A DNA stretch of 64,000 nt, taken from assembly GCA_012927585.1 (NCBI GenBank), contig JABBOY010000011.1:30434-94433 (forward strand). Direction: 5' to 3'. Below are positions 26,228-35,404 of the stretch, piece after piece (position 1 is the first letter of the stretch; each line of letters begins with the position of its first letter). The position numbers and the translations under genes are program-made. This DNA comes from Glaciimonas sp. (GTDB taxonomy: Bacteria; Pseudomonadota; Gammaproteobacteria; Burkholderiales; Burkholderiaceae_D). The notes beneath the pieces were generated by a model, which ran no database searches, had not been told where the DNA came from, and saw only the letters and a program-made list of their open reading frames with translations.

Positions 26228-26983
26228 CTATTGTGCGGATACAGGTTTAATACGAACAAGTTTGCCATCGACGACGTGCAGGCCGCATTCTTTGGTGTCC
26301 GGGGCTTCCCACCACCAGCGTCCAGCGCGTACATCTTCACCGGGTTGAATGGCGCGGGTACACGGTTCGCATCCGATTGACGGATAGCCTTTGTCGTGCA
26401 GCGCATTGTAAGGCACGTTGTTACTGCGAATGTAGTGCCAAACGTCTTGCTCCGACCAGTCTGCCAGCGGATTGAATTTAGCCATGCCGTGGGCATCGTC
26501 TTGTTCTTGCACATCCAGCGCCGCACGGGTGCTTGATTGGCTGCGTCGTTGACCGGTGACCCAAGCCTTGTTGCCTGCCAGCGCGCGACCCAGCGGCTCG
26601 ATTTTGCGGATGTGGCAGCATTCGCGGCGCAGGGCTATGCTTTCGTAAAACGCATTCAAGCCTTTCTGTTGCACATAGGCACCCACTGCTGCAGGTTCGG
26701 GCCGATACAGCGCCACATCATAGTCGTAGATTTCCTTGATGCGATCAATCACGTTCAGGGTTTCGGCGGGTAGGCGGCCGGTTTCCAACGTAAAGATACC
26801 AATCGGTAGTTCGGCACGCAGAATCAGATCGGTCAGCACCATGTCTTCGGCCGCCAAACTTGAGGCGAACACGGCTGGCGTAAACTCGCTGGCGATGCGG
26901 CGCAGCGTCGCTTTGGCAGCTAAAACCAGCGCGTCGTAACTGTCATTGCTTAAGCTGTTATCCACGCTGTTGCTCATGTTCAT
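26228..26983 (-). CDS. cysH: Phosphoadenylyl/adenylyl-sulfate reductase, iron-sulfur type
   Basis: 251 residues. It has both the paired cysteines RRECCHIRKIEPL and the downstream GCEPCTRA, the four ligands of the 4Fe-4S cluster typical of APS reductases, and the catalytic ECGLH near the C-terminus. It therefore most likely reduces APS directly to sulfite with thioredoxin, which fits the absence of an APS kinase gene. The start overlaps the DUF934 stop by ATGA. Confidence 0.93.
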   Translation of the reverse strand: MNMSNSVDNSLSNDSYDALVLAAKATLRRIASEFTPAVFASSLAAEDMVLTDLILRAELPIGIFTLETGRLPAETLNVIDRIKEIYDYDVALYRPEPAAVGAYVQQKGLNAFYESIALRRECCHIRKIEPLGRALAGNKAWVTGQRRSQSSTRAALDVQEQDDAHGMAKFNPLADWSEQDVWHYIRSNNVPYNALHDKGYPSIGCEPCTRAIQPGEDVRAGRWWWEAPDTKECGLHVVDGKLVRIKPVSAQ

Positions 26984-27513
26984 GCTTCGACTCCGGTGCG
27001 TTGGGCGCGGCGAAACAGCGGTGATTTTTCATCCCACGAAGTTTGGTATGTTTCGGAAAAATCGAACAATCCCTTGAGCGCATCTTCTATGCTGCGGTCG
27101 GCGCGTGGTGCGAATGCGTCAAAGCCAACGCGCTGCATGTAAAACAGTTGGTCGCGCAAGACATCGCCAATGGCGCGCAATTCACCGCGATATCCGAGCC
27201 GGGCACGCAGATTGTAGGCAATCGAATAACCCCGGCCATCGGTGAATTTCGGAAAATCGACCGCGATCACGCTGAACCGATCGACCTCGCCCTGCAATGC
27301 TTCGGGCCGTTCGTCGCTGGCAAACCAGACTCCCAGCTCGGGGCGATTCTGCAGCGTGTTTTTTTGCGCCTGCCAGACTTGCAGCGGCACGATGACACGG
27401 CCGTCAGTCACGCTGACAGTCTCGGCGCTCTGGTCTTCAGTCAGGCGCAGGATGATCCAATCGTCGCTGACAATAGCTTTGTTTTTGATGATCTGTGTGG
27501 TCGGGTTAGGCAT
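26980..27513 (-). CDS. DUF934 protein of the sulfate-reduction operon
   Basis: 177 residues from ATG 27513; the longer open frame extends into cysI without need. Segments DERPEALQGEVDRFSVIAVDFPKFTDGRGYSIAYNLRARLGYRGELRAIGDVLRDQL are typical of DUF934, a family found almost only beside cysI and cysH in beta- and gammaproteobacteria. A role as an accessory or electron-donor partner of sulfite reductase is often supposed but not shown. It overlaps cysI by eight bases and cysH by four. Confidence 0.9.
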   Translation of the reverse strand: MPNPTTQIIKNKAIVSDDWIILRLTEDQSAETVSVTDGRVIVPLQVWQAQKNTLQNRPELGVWFASDERPEALQGEVDRFSVIAVDFPKFTDGRGYSIAYNLRARLGYRGELRAIGDVLRDQLFYMQRVGFDAFAPRADRSIEDALKGLFDFSETYQTSWDEKSPLFRRAQRTGVEA

Positions 27514-29200
27514 ATGCGTCCTCTCCTGCTGCTTGTTCGATTTTAATCGGCGTGGCGTACACAAAATCCTTGAATGGCGTAATGCCCAGACGCTGCACGG
27601 TATCGATGAAGCGTTCGTGTTCGATGCGTTCGCGCATGTACACCTGAATGATGCGGTCGATCACTTCCGGCATCTGATGGGCCGAGAAAGACGGCCCGAT
27701 AACCTTGCCGATGGCTGCGTTATTGCCTTGGGCTCCGCCGATCGAGACTTGATACCACTCGCTGCCATCCTTATCGACCCCCAGAATGCCGATATTGCCG
27801 ACATGGTGATGGCCGCAGGCGTTGATGCAGCCGGACATGTTGAGTTCGATATCGCCGATGTCGTGCAGATAATCCAGATTATTGAAGCGGCGCGTAATGT
27901 CGAGTGCAATCGGGATCGATTTGGCATTCGCCAGCGAGCAGAAATCGCCACCCGGGCAGCAGATGATATCGGTCAGCAGGCCGATATTCGGGGTTGCCAA
28001 GCCTTGTGCTTTGGCTTCTTTCCAAAATGCAAACAGGTCGGTATTGCGTACATCGGCCAGCACCAGATTTTGCTCATGGGTGACGCGCAATTCGCCGAAG
28101 CTATAACGGTCTGCCATATCTGCGATGAAGTCCATCTGATCGGCGCTGACGTCGCCCGGTGCCACTGCCGGATTTTTAAGCGACAGAACCACCGCGTTAT
28201 AGCCGGCAACCTTGTGCGGTTTGACGTTGCGCCGGATCCAGTTTGTGAACGCCTTGTTTTCCGACTTGTGGTGTTCCAGTGCTGCATCGGCGGCCGGCAA
28301 AATTTCGTAGTTGGGCGACGTGAAGAAGGCAGTAACGCGGTTCAGTTCTTCTTCGGTCAGGGTGCTGGGGCCATCTTTAATCAGGCTCCATTCTTCTTCG
28401 ACCATGCGGCCAAATTCTTCCGCGCCGAGCGCTTTGACCAGGATCTTGATACGCGCCTTGAACTTGTTGTCGCGCCGGCCGTACTGGTTGTAGATGCGTA
28501 AAATCGCTTCCAGATACGACATTACATGCTGCCACGGCAGGAATTCGCGAATGACCGAACCCAGGATCGGGGTGCGCCCCATGCCGCCGCCGACCATGAC
28601 CTGAAAACCGACTTCTCCGCTAGCACTGCGTAATACATTCAAGCCGATGTCGTGCAGTGCGATCGCCGCGCGGTCTTCCAGCGCGCCGTTCAGGGCGAAT
28701 TTGAACTTGCGCGGCAGATAGGCAAATTCTGGATGAAAGGTGCTCCATTGACGCAGAATTTCCGCGAACGGACGCGGGTCAATGATTTCGTCGGCCGCAA
28801 CGCCGGCATATTCATCGGAAGTAATATTGCGAATGCAGTTGCCGGAAGTCTGGATCGAATTGATCTCGACGCTGGCCAGTTGCTCCAGAATCTCGGGCGT
28901 ATCTTCTATGTCGATCCAGTTGTACTGAATATTTTGGCGGGTTGTGAAGTGGCCGTAGCCGCGATCATATTCACGGGCAATAAATGCCAGTTTACGCATC
29001 TTGGTTGATGACAACAGGCCGTAGGGAATGGCGATGCGAAACATATAGGCATGGCGCTGCATGTACAAGCCGTTTTGCAGACGCAAAGGCAGGAACTCTT
29101 CTTCCGTGAGTTCGCCGCACAGGCGTCGCCGCACCTGATCGCGATATTGTGCGATGCGCTCTTTCACCAACTGGTGATCGTAGTGGTCGTATTTATACAT
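27506..29200 (-). CDS. cysI: Sulfite reductase hemoprotein (nitrite/sulfite reductase)
   Basis: 564 residues with two ferredoxin-like halves. The siroheme/4Fe-4S motif is CCPGGDFCSLANAKSIP plus NMSGCINACGHHHVGNIG, which gives the four cysteines. FTTRQNIQYNWI and QTSGNCIRNIT line the siroheme site. It reduces sulfite to sulfide with six electrons. No CysJ flavoprotein is encoded here, so another donor such as a ferredoxin or the DUF934 protein must serve. It is 50 bp after the tauE gene and overlaps DUF934. Confidence 0.93.
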   Translation of the reverse strand: MYKYDHYDHQLVKERIAQYRDQVRRRLCGELTEEEFLPLRLQNGLYMQRHAYMFRIAIPYGLLSSTKMRKLAFIAREYDRGYGHFTTRQNIQYNWIDIEDTPEILEQLASVEINSIQTSGNCIRNITSDEYAGVAADEIIDPRPFAEILRQWSTFHPEFAYLPRKFKFALNGALEDRAAIALHDIGLNVLRSASGEVGFQVMVGGGMGRTPILGSVIREFLPWQHVMSYLEAILRIYNQYGRRDNKFKARIKILVKALGAEEFGRMVEEEWSLIKDGPSTLTEEELNRVTAFFTSPNYEILPAADAALEHHKSENKAFTNWIRRNVKPHKVAGYNAVVLSLKNPAVAPGDVSADQMDFIADMADRYSFGELRVTHEQNLVLADVRNTDLFAFWKEAKAQGLATPNIGLLTDIICCPGGDFCSLANAKSIPIALDITRRFNNLDYLHDIGDIELNMSGCINACGHHHVGNIGILGVDKDGSEWYQVSIGGAQGNNAAIGKVIGPSFSAHQMPEVIDRIIQVYMRERIEHERFIDTVQRLGITPFKDFVYATPIKIEQAAGEDAYA

Positions 29201-29250
29201 CTGCGGTCCTTAAAAAATCTGTTTTGCGAGTACTTGTTCCGAGTGCGGAT

Positions 29251-30024
29251 TCAAAGCACCAGTTTCAGCGCCACGCCGGTGAGTGTGGTTGCCAGCAAGC
29301 CGCGCAGGAATCTCTCCGGCACGGCGCGGGCCGCCCACGAGCCCAGCATGATGCCTGGCACCGAACCCAGCAACAAAGTGCCGAGCAGCACCCAGTGAAT
29401 TGAACCCAGCCACCAGTGGCCGAAAGCTGCGATAGCGGTAAGTGGCACAGCATAGGCGATATCGGTGCCGACGACTTCGGCGGCGCTCATCTTTGGATAC
29501 AGCATGACCAGCAAAGTGGCGCCGATGGCACCGGCGCCGATTGACGACACCGTCACCAGAGTGCCGAGCACGGTACCGGCGACAATGGTTGCTGCCGTCA
29601 GTGTCGATCCCTGCAACTGTTTTTCGGGATGGGTATTTAACCACGCAATCATGCGGCTCTTGAAGAGCAGCGCGAAAACGGTCAGCATTACCGAGCCGGC
29701 GATCGAGTAGCGAATGATCTGGCCCATGTTGTCGGTCAGACCGCCAAAATATTTCAATATCAGCGTGGTAATAACGGCGGCTGGCAACGCTCCCATGCAC
29801 AGGCGTTTGACCACTCCCCAATTGACCGTGCCGCGCAAGCGATGGGTGAAGGTCCCGGCAGATTTAGTGATGGCGGCGAAAGCCAGATCGGTGCCGACCG
29901 CAACGGTTGGATTGATGCCGAACAATAAAGTGAGTAATGGTGTCATTAACGAGCCGCCCCCGACGCCTGTCAGACCGACCAGCAAGCCAACCGCAAAACC
30001 AGAAGCCACATAAGAAAAAGTCAT
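29251..30024 (-). CDS. TauE/SafE-family membrane permease
   Basis: 257 residues from ATG 30024, which follows GGGGTGAT. It has about eight hydrophobic helices and the family motif GLLVGLTGVGGGSLMTPLL near the N-terminus, repeated in the second half as SSIGAGAIGATLLVML. TauE/SafE proteins move sulfoacetate, sulfite or other sulfur anions. As first gene of the cysI-to-cobA operon and divergent from cysB, it is likely the sulfate or sulfite carrier of this pathway; the direction of transport is not known. Confidence 0.85.
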   Translation of the reverse strand: MTFSYVASGFAVGLLVGLTGVGGGSLMTPLLTLLFGINPTVAVGTDLAFAAITKSAGTFTHRLRGTVNWGVVKRLCMGALPAAVITTLILKYFGGLTDNMGQIIRYSIAGSVMLTVFALLFKSRMIAWLNTHPEKQLQGSTLTAATIVAGTVLGTLVTVSSIGAGAIGATLLVMLYPKMSAAEVVGTDIAYAVPLTAIAAFGHWWLGSIHWVLLGTLLLGSVPGIMLGSWAARAVPERFLRGLLATTLTGVALKLVL

Positions 30025-30204
30025 ATCACCCCGCGTATAATGGGAGCAATAGTAATAAACCACGGCCACATTCCAAACTACAAAGTATTTATTTGCTTAT
30101 ATGGTTATTCGGTATGCGGTGCCGTCCGTCCAGAAGAACTTTCCGTCACCTGTCCTGAAAAGTACTTTGCAGCAATAAAATCAGGGTATTAACCCGGGAA
30201 CCCC
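30025..30204. promoter_or_regulatory. Divergent promoter region, tauE-cys operon and cysB
   Basis: 180 bp between divergent starts, AT-rich with TATTTATTTGCTTATATGG around 30090-30105. As the regulator CysB and its presumed targets face each other across it, CysB binding sites are expected here. I could not define a site by eye. Confidence 0.5.
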
Positions 30205-31146
30205 ATGAATCTCCATCAATTGCGCTTTGTGCGTGAAGCCGTCCGACAAAATTTCAATCTGACTGAAGCTGCCAAGGCGCTGTTTACTTCACAGCCGGGT
30301 GTCTCGAAAGCGATCATCGAGCTGGAAGAAGAGCTGGGAGTGGATATTTTTACGCGTCACGGCAAGCGAGTTCGCGGCCTGACCGAGCCGGGGCATGAAG
30401 TGTTGAAGTCGGTTGAGTTGATCCTGCAGGAAATCGATAGCTTGAAACGCATCGGCAAAGAGTTTGCGGCGCAAGACAGCGGTAGCTTCACCATCGCTAC
30501 CACGCATGCCCAGGCCCGCTACATGTTGCCAAGAGTGGTACAGGCGTTTACCCAGAAGTACCCGAAAGTGCGTTTGTGCCTGCTGCAAGGAAACCCGCAG
30601 CAAGTAGTCGAGATGGTACTGAAAGATCAGGCCGACATCGTGATCGCTACCGAGTCGATTGCCAGTATTGATGGCTTGCTCTCGTTTCCGTGCCACCAGT
30701 GGGAGCATATCGTGGTGGTGCCCATGGAGCACCCGCTGTTGAAATCGAAGCCGATTACGCTTGAAGAGATTGCCACCTATCCGTTGATTACATACGACAG
30801 CGCTTTTTCCGGCCGCAACAAGATCGATCATGCGTTTACCTTGCGCAGCTTAAAGCCCGATGTGCTGCTGGAAGCGATTGATGCCGACGTCATCAAGACC
30901 TATGTCGAGCTCGGCATGGGTGTAGGCATCATCGCCGGCATGGCTTACGACCCCGAGCGCGACAAAAACCTGCAAGCAATCCCGGTCGGCCACCTGTTCG
31001 GCATGAATGTCTCGCGCGTGGCGGTCAAAAAAGGCGCTTATCTGCGCAGCTATGTGTATACCTTCATCGAATTGCTCACGCCAACACTCAACCGCAAGTT
31101 GATCGAGCGCGCCATGAGCGGCGAAAAAGAAAGTTACGAATTATGA
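30205..31146 (+). CDS. cysB: LysR-type cysteine regulon activator CysB
   Basis: 313 residues. The N-terminal winged HTH is MNLHQLRFVREAVRQNFNLTEAAKALFTSQPGVSKAIIELEEELG, and the effector domain has FTIATTHAQARYMLP and IATESIASIDGLLSFPC, close to CysB/Cbl. CysB activates sulfate assimilation genes with N-acetylserine as inducer. It is divergent from the operon it should control. The gene before the methyltransferase gap looks monocistronic. Confidence 0.92.
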   Translation: MNLHQLRFVREAVRQNFNLTEAAKALFTSQPGVSKAIIELEEELGVDIFTRHGKRVRGLTEPGHEVLKSVELILQEIDSLKRIGKEFAAQDSGSFTIATTHAQARYMLPRVVQAFTQKYPKVRLCLLQGNPQQVVEMVLKDQADIVIATESIASIDGLLSFPCHQWEHIVVVPMEHPLLKSKPITLEEIATYPLITYDSAFSGRNKIDHAFTLRSLKPDVLLEAIDADVIKTYVELGMGVGIIAGMAYDPERDKNLQAIPVGHLFGMNVSRVAVKKGAYLRSYVYTFIELLTPTLNRKLIERAMSGEKESYEL

Positions 31147-31171
31147 AATCATTACCAGGAAATAAAGCTTG

Positions 31172-31834
31172 ATGACTACCTTGCATACCGAATTAAGTGC
31201 GTATTACACCAGCCTTGCCACTGCCAACCAGTGCGGCGAGCGCGTCTATGCGCAGCCGGACCGGCAGGACGAGTTCGCCCTCTTGCGCGAACGCGTGGCC
31301 GAACTGGTGCAAGGGCACAAAGTGCTGGAGCTGGCATGCGGCAGCGGGTACTGGACTGCGGCAATGGCGGGTGCGGCGGATCTTGTGCTGGCAACCGATA
31401 ACAACCCGCTCATGCTGAAAGCAGCACAAGCGCGCGATTTGCCGGGGCAGAAGGTGCAACTCGCCCAGATCGATGCTTTTGAGGTCGATTTTGCGAACGA
31501 TTACACGGCTTGCTTCGCCGGATTTTTCTGGGCCCACGTCAAGCGCGAGCAGCAAACCGACTTGCTGGCCCGCTTACGCAAAATCACGGGCAAAGATGGA
31601 TTGTTGATATTGATCGACGACAACTATCTGGAAGCAGATACAGCGCCAGTGGCGCGTACCGATGCCGAGGGCAACACCTACCAGATTGAAACCCTGGCCG
31701 ACGGCGAGCGCTATGAATATGTCAAAAACTTCCCCACCGACAGCGCGCTGCGCAAGAAGTTTGCCGGCGTCGCCAAAGACATCCGCATCCTGCGTTTGCA
31801 GCACATGTGGCTCATGAGTTGTCGGCTTAAATAG
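31172..31834 (+). CDS. SAM-dependent methyltransferase, class I
   Basis: 220 residues from ATG 31172. The SAM-binding motif is KVLELACGSGYWTAAMAG (residues about 50-67), then LATDNNPLML and AFFWAHV-like GFFWAHVKREQQ. The substrate is unknown. It lies 25 bp after cysB on the same strand, so the two may be co-transcribed, though no sulfur link is evident. A large palindromic element starts two bases after the stop. Confidence 0.8.
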   Translation: MTTLHTELSAYYTSLATANQCGERVYAQPDRQDEFALLRERVAELVQGHKVLELACGSGYWTAAMAGAADLVLATDNNPLMLKAAQARDLPGQKVQLAQIDAFEVDFANDYTACFAGFFWAHVKREQQTDLLARLRKITGKDGLLILIDDNYLEADTAPVARTDAEGNTYQIETLADGERYEYVKNFPTDSALRKKFAGVAKDIRILRLQHMWLMSCRLK

Positions 31835-31835
31835 T

Positions 31836-32068
31836 AACTGATGTTACGCACAAAAAATTCGATCCACGAAAGACACGAAAAAACTGCATGACACCATTTT
31901 TTTGCAGTTGTTTGTCAGTAGTGCAGGCCTCCGTGCCTGCATGGGATTGCAGGCACGGAGGCCTGCACTACTTAGACATTGTAGACATTGCTTGCTGCTT
32001 TCGTGCTTTTCGTGTCTTTCATGGACAATGCTTTTCCTATGTCGCATAGGCACTGCGTAACATCTGTT
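31836..32068. mobile_element. MITE-like palindromic element with REP core
   Basis: Terminal inverted repeats are AACTGATGTTACGCA (31836-31850) and its complement at 32054-32068, matching at 14 of 15 bases. Inside, TCCACGAAAGACACGAAAA (31863-31881) pairs with 32007-32025 with one mismatch. The centre is a GTAG-type REP pair at 31918-31971. No transposase is encoded. It fills the whole gap between the methyltransferase stop and the CoA-transferase stop. Confidence 0.65.
31918..31971. repeat. GTAG-headed REP pair (family R2)
   Basis: Begins GTAGTGCAGGCCTCCGTGCC and ends with its complement ending CTAC. Each arm forms a hairpin TGCAGGC-loop-GCCTGCA after GTAG. A nearly identical copy is at 63906-63959, and a single-arm relative is at 45804-45831. 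Confidence 0.75.
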
Positions 32069-32070
32069 AT

Positions 32071-33159
32071 TTAAGGATAAAACTTTACCGCAGGTGTGGT
32101 GCTGGCGTAATTCCCTTCGGTCGGGTGCTGTGCCTGTCGCACCATGCCGCGGGCCAGAAACAGTGGATGATTGAGCGCTTCATCGATCCGTAGGATCGGC
32201 GTCACGCAGCAGTCCACGGCGGCAAAGCGCTCGCTCCATACCGCCAGCGTTTGCTGTGTAAAAATTGCATCCAGTTCTGCCTTGATCGCCATCGCATCCG
32301 TGCCGCCAATGGCTTGTCCGAGGCTCCAGTGTCGTGACTTCAGATCGGGGCGCGCCAGCACCTCGCAACAACTTTCCCAGAATTTCAATTCCAGCGCTCC
32401 AACCGCCATGAAACGATCATCGCTGGTGCGGTATACGTTGTAACAAGGCACGCCGCCGGTCAGCAGATCGCGCCCCGGCGCAGCAGTGCGGCCGAAATTA
32501 TTTACCGCTACCAGCGGCATGATGTTGTGCGCCAGCACGGTATCGGTCATAGAGACATCGACGAAGCGCCCGCAACCTCCCATTTTTACGCTTAACAGTG
32601 CTGCCAAGATCCCTTGCAGCGCTGCTTGTGCGCCGCCCAGCAAATCGCCGACCTGCAGATTCGAGAGCGCCGGGACGCCATCCGGCCCGACGTTCTGCTC
32701 CAGCATGCCGGCAAACCCGGTGTAATTGATGTCGTGCCCGGCCAACTGTGCGAACGGGCCGTTTTGGCCGTAGCCGGTGATGGCGCACATCACCAGGTTC
32801 GGATTGCGTTGTCGCAAGACCGGCCAGCCCACGCCCAGTTTATCCATCACGCCCGGGCGGAAACTTTCGATCACTACATCGGTGCTTTCTACCATCAGCA
32901 GGAATTCTTCGCGCTCGCCGGCATCCTTCAAATCGAGCAGGATGCAGCGCTTGCCGCGATTAACCGCAATGAAAAATTGCGACACCGTGTGCTTCACATG
33001 CCCCATGGTGCGCGCATAGTCGCCGACGCCACGGTCTTCGATCTTGATCACTTCCGCGCCCATGTCGGCCAGATGCATGGTCGCCACCGGCCCCGGCAGC
33101 AGTCGAGTCAGGTCAAGGATGCGGATGCCGGTGAGCGGCAAATCGATAGGTGCAGGCAT
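32071..33159 (-). CDS. CaiB/BaiF (class III) CoA-transferase
   Basis: 362 residues. LPLTGIRILDLTRLLPGPVATMHLADMGAEVIKIED is the conserved start of the family, with DLTRLLPGP at the CoA-binding edge; GDYARTMGH and LAGHDINYTGFAGML hold the region of the catalytic aspartate. MAVGALELKFWESCC is also typical. Products of this size act in carnitine, bile-acid or alpha-methylacyl-CoA (racemase) metabolism; the match to alpha-methylacyl-CoA racemase-like enzymes seems closest, but the substrate is not certain. It is monocistronic, followed by the MITE-like element. Confidence 0.85.
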   Translation of the reverse strand: MPAPIDLPLTGIRILDLTRLLPGPVATMHLADMGAEVIKIEDRGVGDYARTMGHVKHTVSQFFIAVNRGKRCILLDLKDAGEREEFLLMVESTDVVIESFRPGVMDKLGVGWPVLRQRNPNLVMCAITGYGQNGPFAQLAGHDINYTGFAGMLEQNVGPDGVPALSNLQVGDLLGGAQAALQGILAALLSVKMGGCGRFVDVSMTDTVLAHNIMPLVAVNNFGRTAAPGRDLLTGGVPCYNVYRTSDDRFMAVGALELKFWESCCEVLARPDLKSRHWSLGQAIGGTDAMAIKAELDAIFTQQTLAVWSERFAAVDCCVTPILRIDEALNHPLFLARGMVRQAQHPTEGNYASTTPAVKFYP

Positions 33160-33190
33160 GATTTTCAGAATAATTATTTATGTAAAAATA

Positions 33191-33250
33191 GGGAGTATAA
33201 GTAAATATTGTGCAAGTGCCGCATTATTTAATTGCTGCACTAAAAAATAC
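33191..33250 (+). repeat. 60-bp intergenic repeat, copy C
   Basis: GGGAGTATAA at the start, CCGCAT at 29-34, AAAAATAC at the end, with GCA-N9-TGC in the middle. It lies between the CoA-transferase start and the end of the AraC gene, on the upstream side of the CoA-transferase. Confidence 0.7.
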
Positions 33251-33321
33251 ATACATTAGTATACAAAAAATATGCGGTTTTAAAAAATGTGCGCTCTTGA
33301 AATAACATTAACTGCAAGTTT

Positions 33322-34197
33322 TTACTGATTCAGCTCGCGATAACGGGAAGGCGTGATGCCCAGCGCTGCGCGAAAACGGTTGCTGAAATGGCTGGGCGAA
33401 CTATAACCGCAAGTCATCGCAACATCGGTTAGCGATAATTGATTTTGCGCCAGCAGTTGGCGCGCCCTGGCCAGACGGCGCGCCTGCAGCCAGACATGGG
33501 GTGGCATCCCGAACGAGATGCGAAACATGTGCGCGAAATGGGTTGCGGACAATGCCGCCTCCGTTGCCATTGCGCCCAGTGTGATCGATTGATCGAGCCG
33601 GTTATCAAGCCATTCGATCATGCGTCGCCGCAACGTTGCAGATAGTCCGCCTTTCAAACGCAGGTTCCTGCGCGGTTCCAAGTGAGATTGAATCAATTGC
33701 GCCACTGCATGATGTGCCAGCGCATTGCCCAGCAGGCGCTGGCCCGGATCGCGCCAGTCTAGCCGGGGCAGTGCCTGGCACAGGCTAGCCAGTTGCGGAT
33801 TGTCAAAAAAGGTTTGCTGCGGCAAACACATTTCGCGCGGTTCGCGGTCCAGCAGGGCCAGGGTCTGGCCGGCAAATTGTTCAGGAGAAAAATACAGATG
33901 CACAAAACGCAGATGACCATTGATTACCCAATCTGTTTCCTGTTTATTCGGCAACACGCACAGACGTCCGGGTGCGCCGCGCTGGTCTGGGCGGTTGCGC
34001 AAAAAAGTGTTGTAGCCGCCATCCAGATAACACGACAGCGTGTGATGCCCTTGCGGCGCATAACTGACCGCATCCAGCCGATTGCGCCAGATCGCCACCG
34101 CCATGCCATCCCCCATCGCCGCCGCACCTTCCAGCTGCGCGTTGGAGTGCGTGAGCCGGTTGAATACATGCAGGCGATTAAGAGTGTTGTTCATCAT
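33322..34197 (-). CDS. AraC-family transcriptional regulator
   Basis: 291 residues from ATG 34197 (MMNNTLNRLHVFNRL); the longer open frame upstream has no coding character. The C-terminal two-HTH domain is LDQSITLGAMATEAALSATHFAHMFRISFGMPP, then LSLTDVAMTCGYSSPSHFSNRFRAALGITPSRYR. The N-terminal half carries a cupin-like sensor part (LSCYLDGGYNTFLRNRPDQRG). The ligand is unknown. It reads away from the DMT exporter gene across 250 bp, so it may control that gene. Confidence 0.85.
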   Translation of the reverse strand: MMNNTLNRLHVFNRLTHSNAQLEGAAAMGDGMAVAIWRNRLDAVSYAPQGHHTLSCYLDGGYNTFLRNRPDQRGAPGRLCVLPNKQETDWVINGHLRFVHLYFSPEQFAGQTLALLDREPREMCLPQQTFFDNPQLASLCQALPRLDWRDPGQRLLGNALAHHAVAQLIQSHLEPRRNLRLKGGLSATLRRRMIEWLDNRLDQSITLGAMATEAALSATHFAHMFRISFGMPPHVWLQARRLARARQLLAQNQLSLTDVAMTCGYSSPSHFSNRFRAALGITPSRYRELNQ

Positions 34198-34370
34198 CAC
34201 ATGATAGCGGCGGGCGGTCGAGTTGGTAAAACAAGCGCAAAAAATCACAAAAAAACGCAAGAACGTGCAAGACACGCTGCAACTGTGGCTCGATACTTTG
34301 GCATAACTTATCGGCCATGGCGAAAATGCTACCCAAACGAATGAAAGCGCCATGGCCGCCCTCTCTCTAA

Positions 34371-34394
34371 CTCTCTCCCGCAGGCGGGAGAGAG
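34371..34394. repeat. Inverted repeat hairpin
   Basis: CTCTCTCCCGC and GCGGGAGAGAG pair perfectly around AG in the gap between the AraC and exporter genes. There is no T run. This type of CTCTCCC/GGGAGAG hairpin is widespread as an intergenic repeat. Confidence 0.6.
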
Positions 34395-34443
34395 GAACAA
34401 AGAGAGCCGCTACGCAACTTTTATACTAAACGGAGCATGCATT

Positions 34444-35373
34444 GTGAATATTTTTCTGTATTTTCTGGTAGTGGCAGTCTGGGGCACCACTTGGATTGCC
34501 ATCAAGATGCAATTGGGCAGCGTCGCTATCCCGTTATCGATTGCTTACCGTTTCGGGCTGGCGGCACTGGTGCTGTTCTGCTTTTTGGCTTTTACCGGGC
34601 GCTTGAAGCGTCCTCCGGCCGGTGCCGGCAAGTTACTGCTGGCGCAGGGCGTGACTTTGTTCTGCGTGAATTTCCTGTGCTTTTACTACGCTAGCCAATG
34701 GATTGCGAGCGGGCTGGTGGCAGTGGTGTTTTCGAGCGCGCCGTTATGGAATGCGCTTAATGGCCGCCTGTTTCTAGGGCGAAAAATCACCCCGCAAGTC
34801 ATGGGCGGGGCGTTGCTGGGCATGGGCGGCATCCTGGCATTGTTTTGGCCCGAGATGCGTCACCATGCAGCCAGTAGCGCTACCTGGCTGGGGCTGGGTT
34901 TGGCACTGCTCGGCACCTTAAGTTTTTCTGCCGGCAACTTGCTGTCGAGTGCGCTGCAGTCGCGCGGTTTGACGCCGCTTGGCACTAATGCCTGGGCCAT
35001 GCTGGTGGGCACTCTTATTTTGCTGGCAGGCGTTGCAGTGAGCGGCACGCCGCTGACGATGGATTGGAGTCCGAAGTATCTGGGCGCGTTGCTGTACCTG
35101 GCGATTCCAGGTTCGGTGGTGGGCTTTACCGCCTATTTGATGCTGGTCGGGCGCATCGGCCCTGATCGTGCCGCGTACTCGACGGTCTTGTTCCCGGTGG
35201 TATCGCTGAATATTTCGGCCTGGCTGGAAGGTTATCAATGGACTGCGGTCGGATTGGGCGGTTTGTTGCTGGTGATTGCGGGAAATGTGCTGGTATTTCG
35301 CCAGCAGCGCCCAGCACCCGTATTGCCGCCGCGTGCCACTGGCAGCGCGGCTAGCGGCTCGGCAAGCCAATAA
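34444..35373 (+). CDS. DMT-superfamily (EamA) transporter
   Basis: 309 residues from GTG 34444. Ten hydrophobic helices are arranged as two EamA repeats; the first starts NIFLYFLVVAVWGTTWIAIK and the second around TWLGLGLALLGTLSFSAGN. YSTVLFPVVSLNISAWLEGYQWT in the last helices is typical. Such proteins export amino acids or other metabolites; the substrate is not known. The C-terminal tail is alanine/serine-rich and cytosolic. The GGAG site before GTG supports the start. Confidence 0.8.
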   Translation: MNIFLYFLVVAVWGTTWIAIKMQLGSVAIPLSIAYRFGLAALVLFCFLAFTGRLKRPPAGAGKLLLAQGVTLFCVNFLCFYYASQWIASGLVAVVFSSAPLWNALNGRLFLGRKITPQVMGGALLGMGGILALFWPEMRHHAASSATWLGLGLALLGTLSFSAGNLLSSALQSRGLTPLGTNAWAMLVGTLILLAGVAVSGTPLTMDWSPKYLGALLYLAIPGSVVGFTAYLMLVGRIGPDRAAYSTVLFPVVSLNISAWLEGYQWTAVGLGGLLLVIAGNVLVFRQQRPAPVLPPRATGSAASGSASQ

Positions 35374-35404
35374 GTGCCCAAAAGACTGTCCCAAATTTAC
35401 CGGG

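Noticed and set aside
31844..32053. Small frame inside the MITE-like element (with HERHEKHE)
   Set aside because: It is a translation of the palindromic repeat, not a gene.
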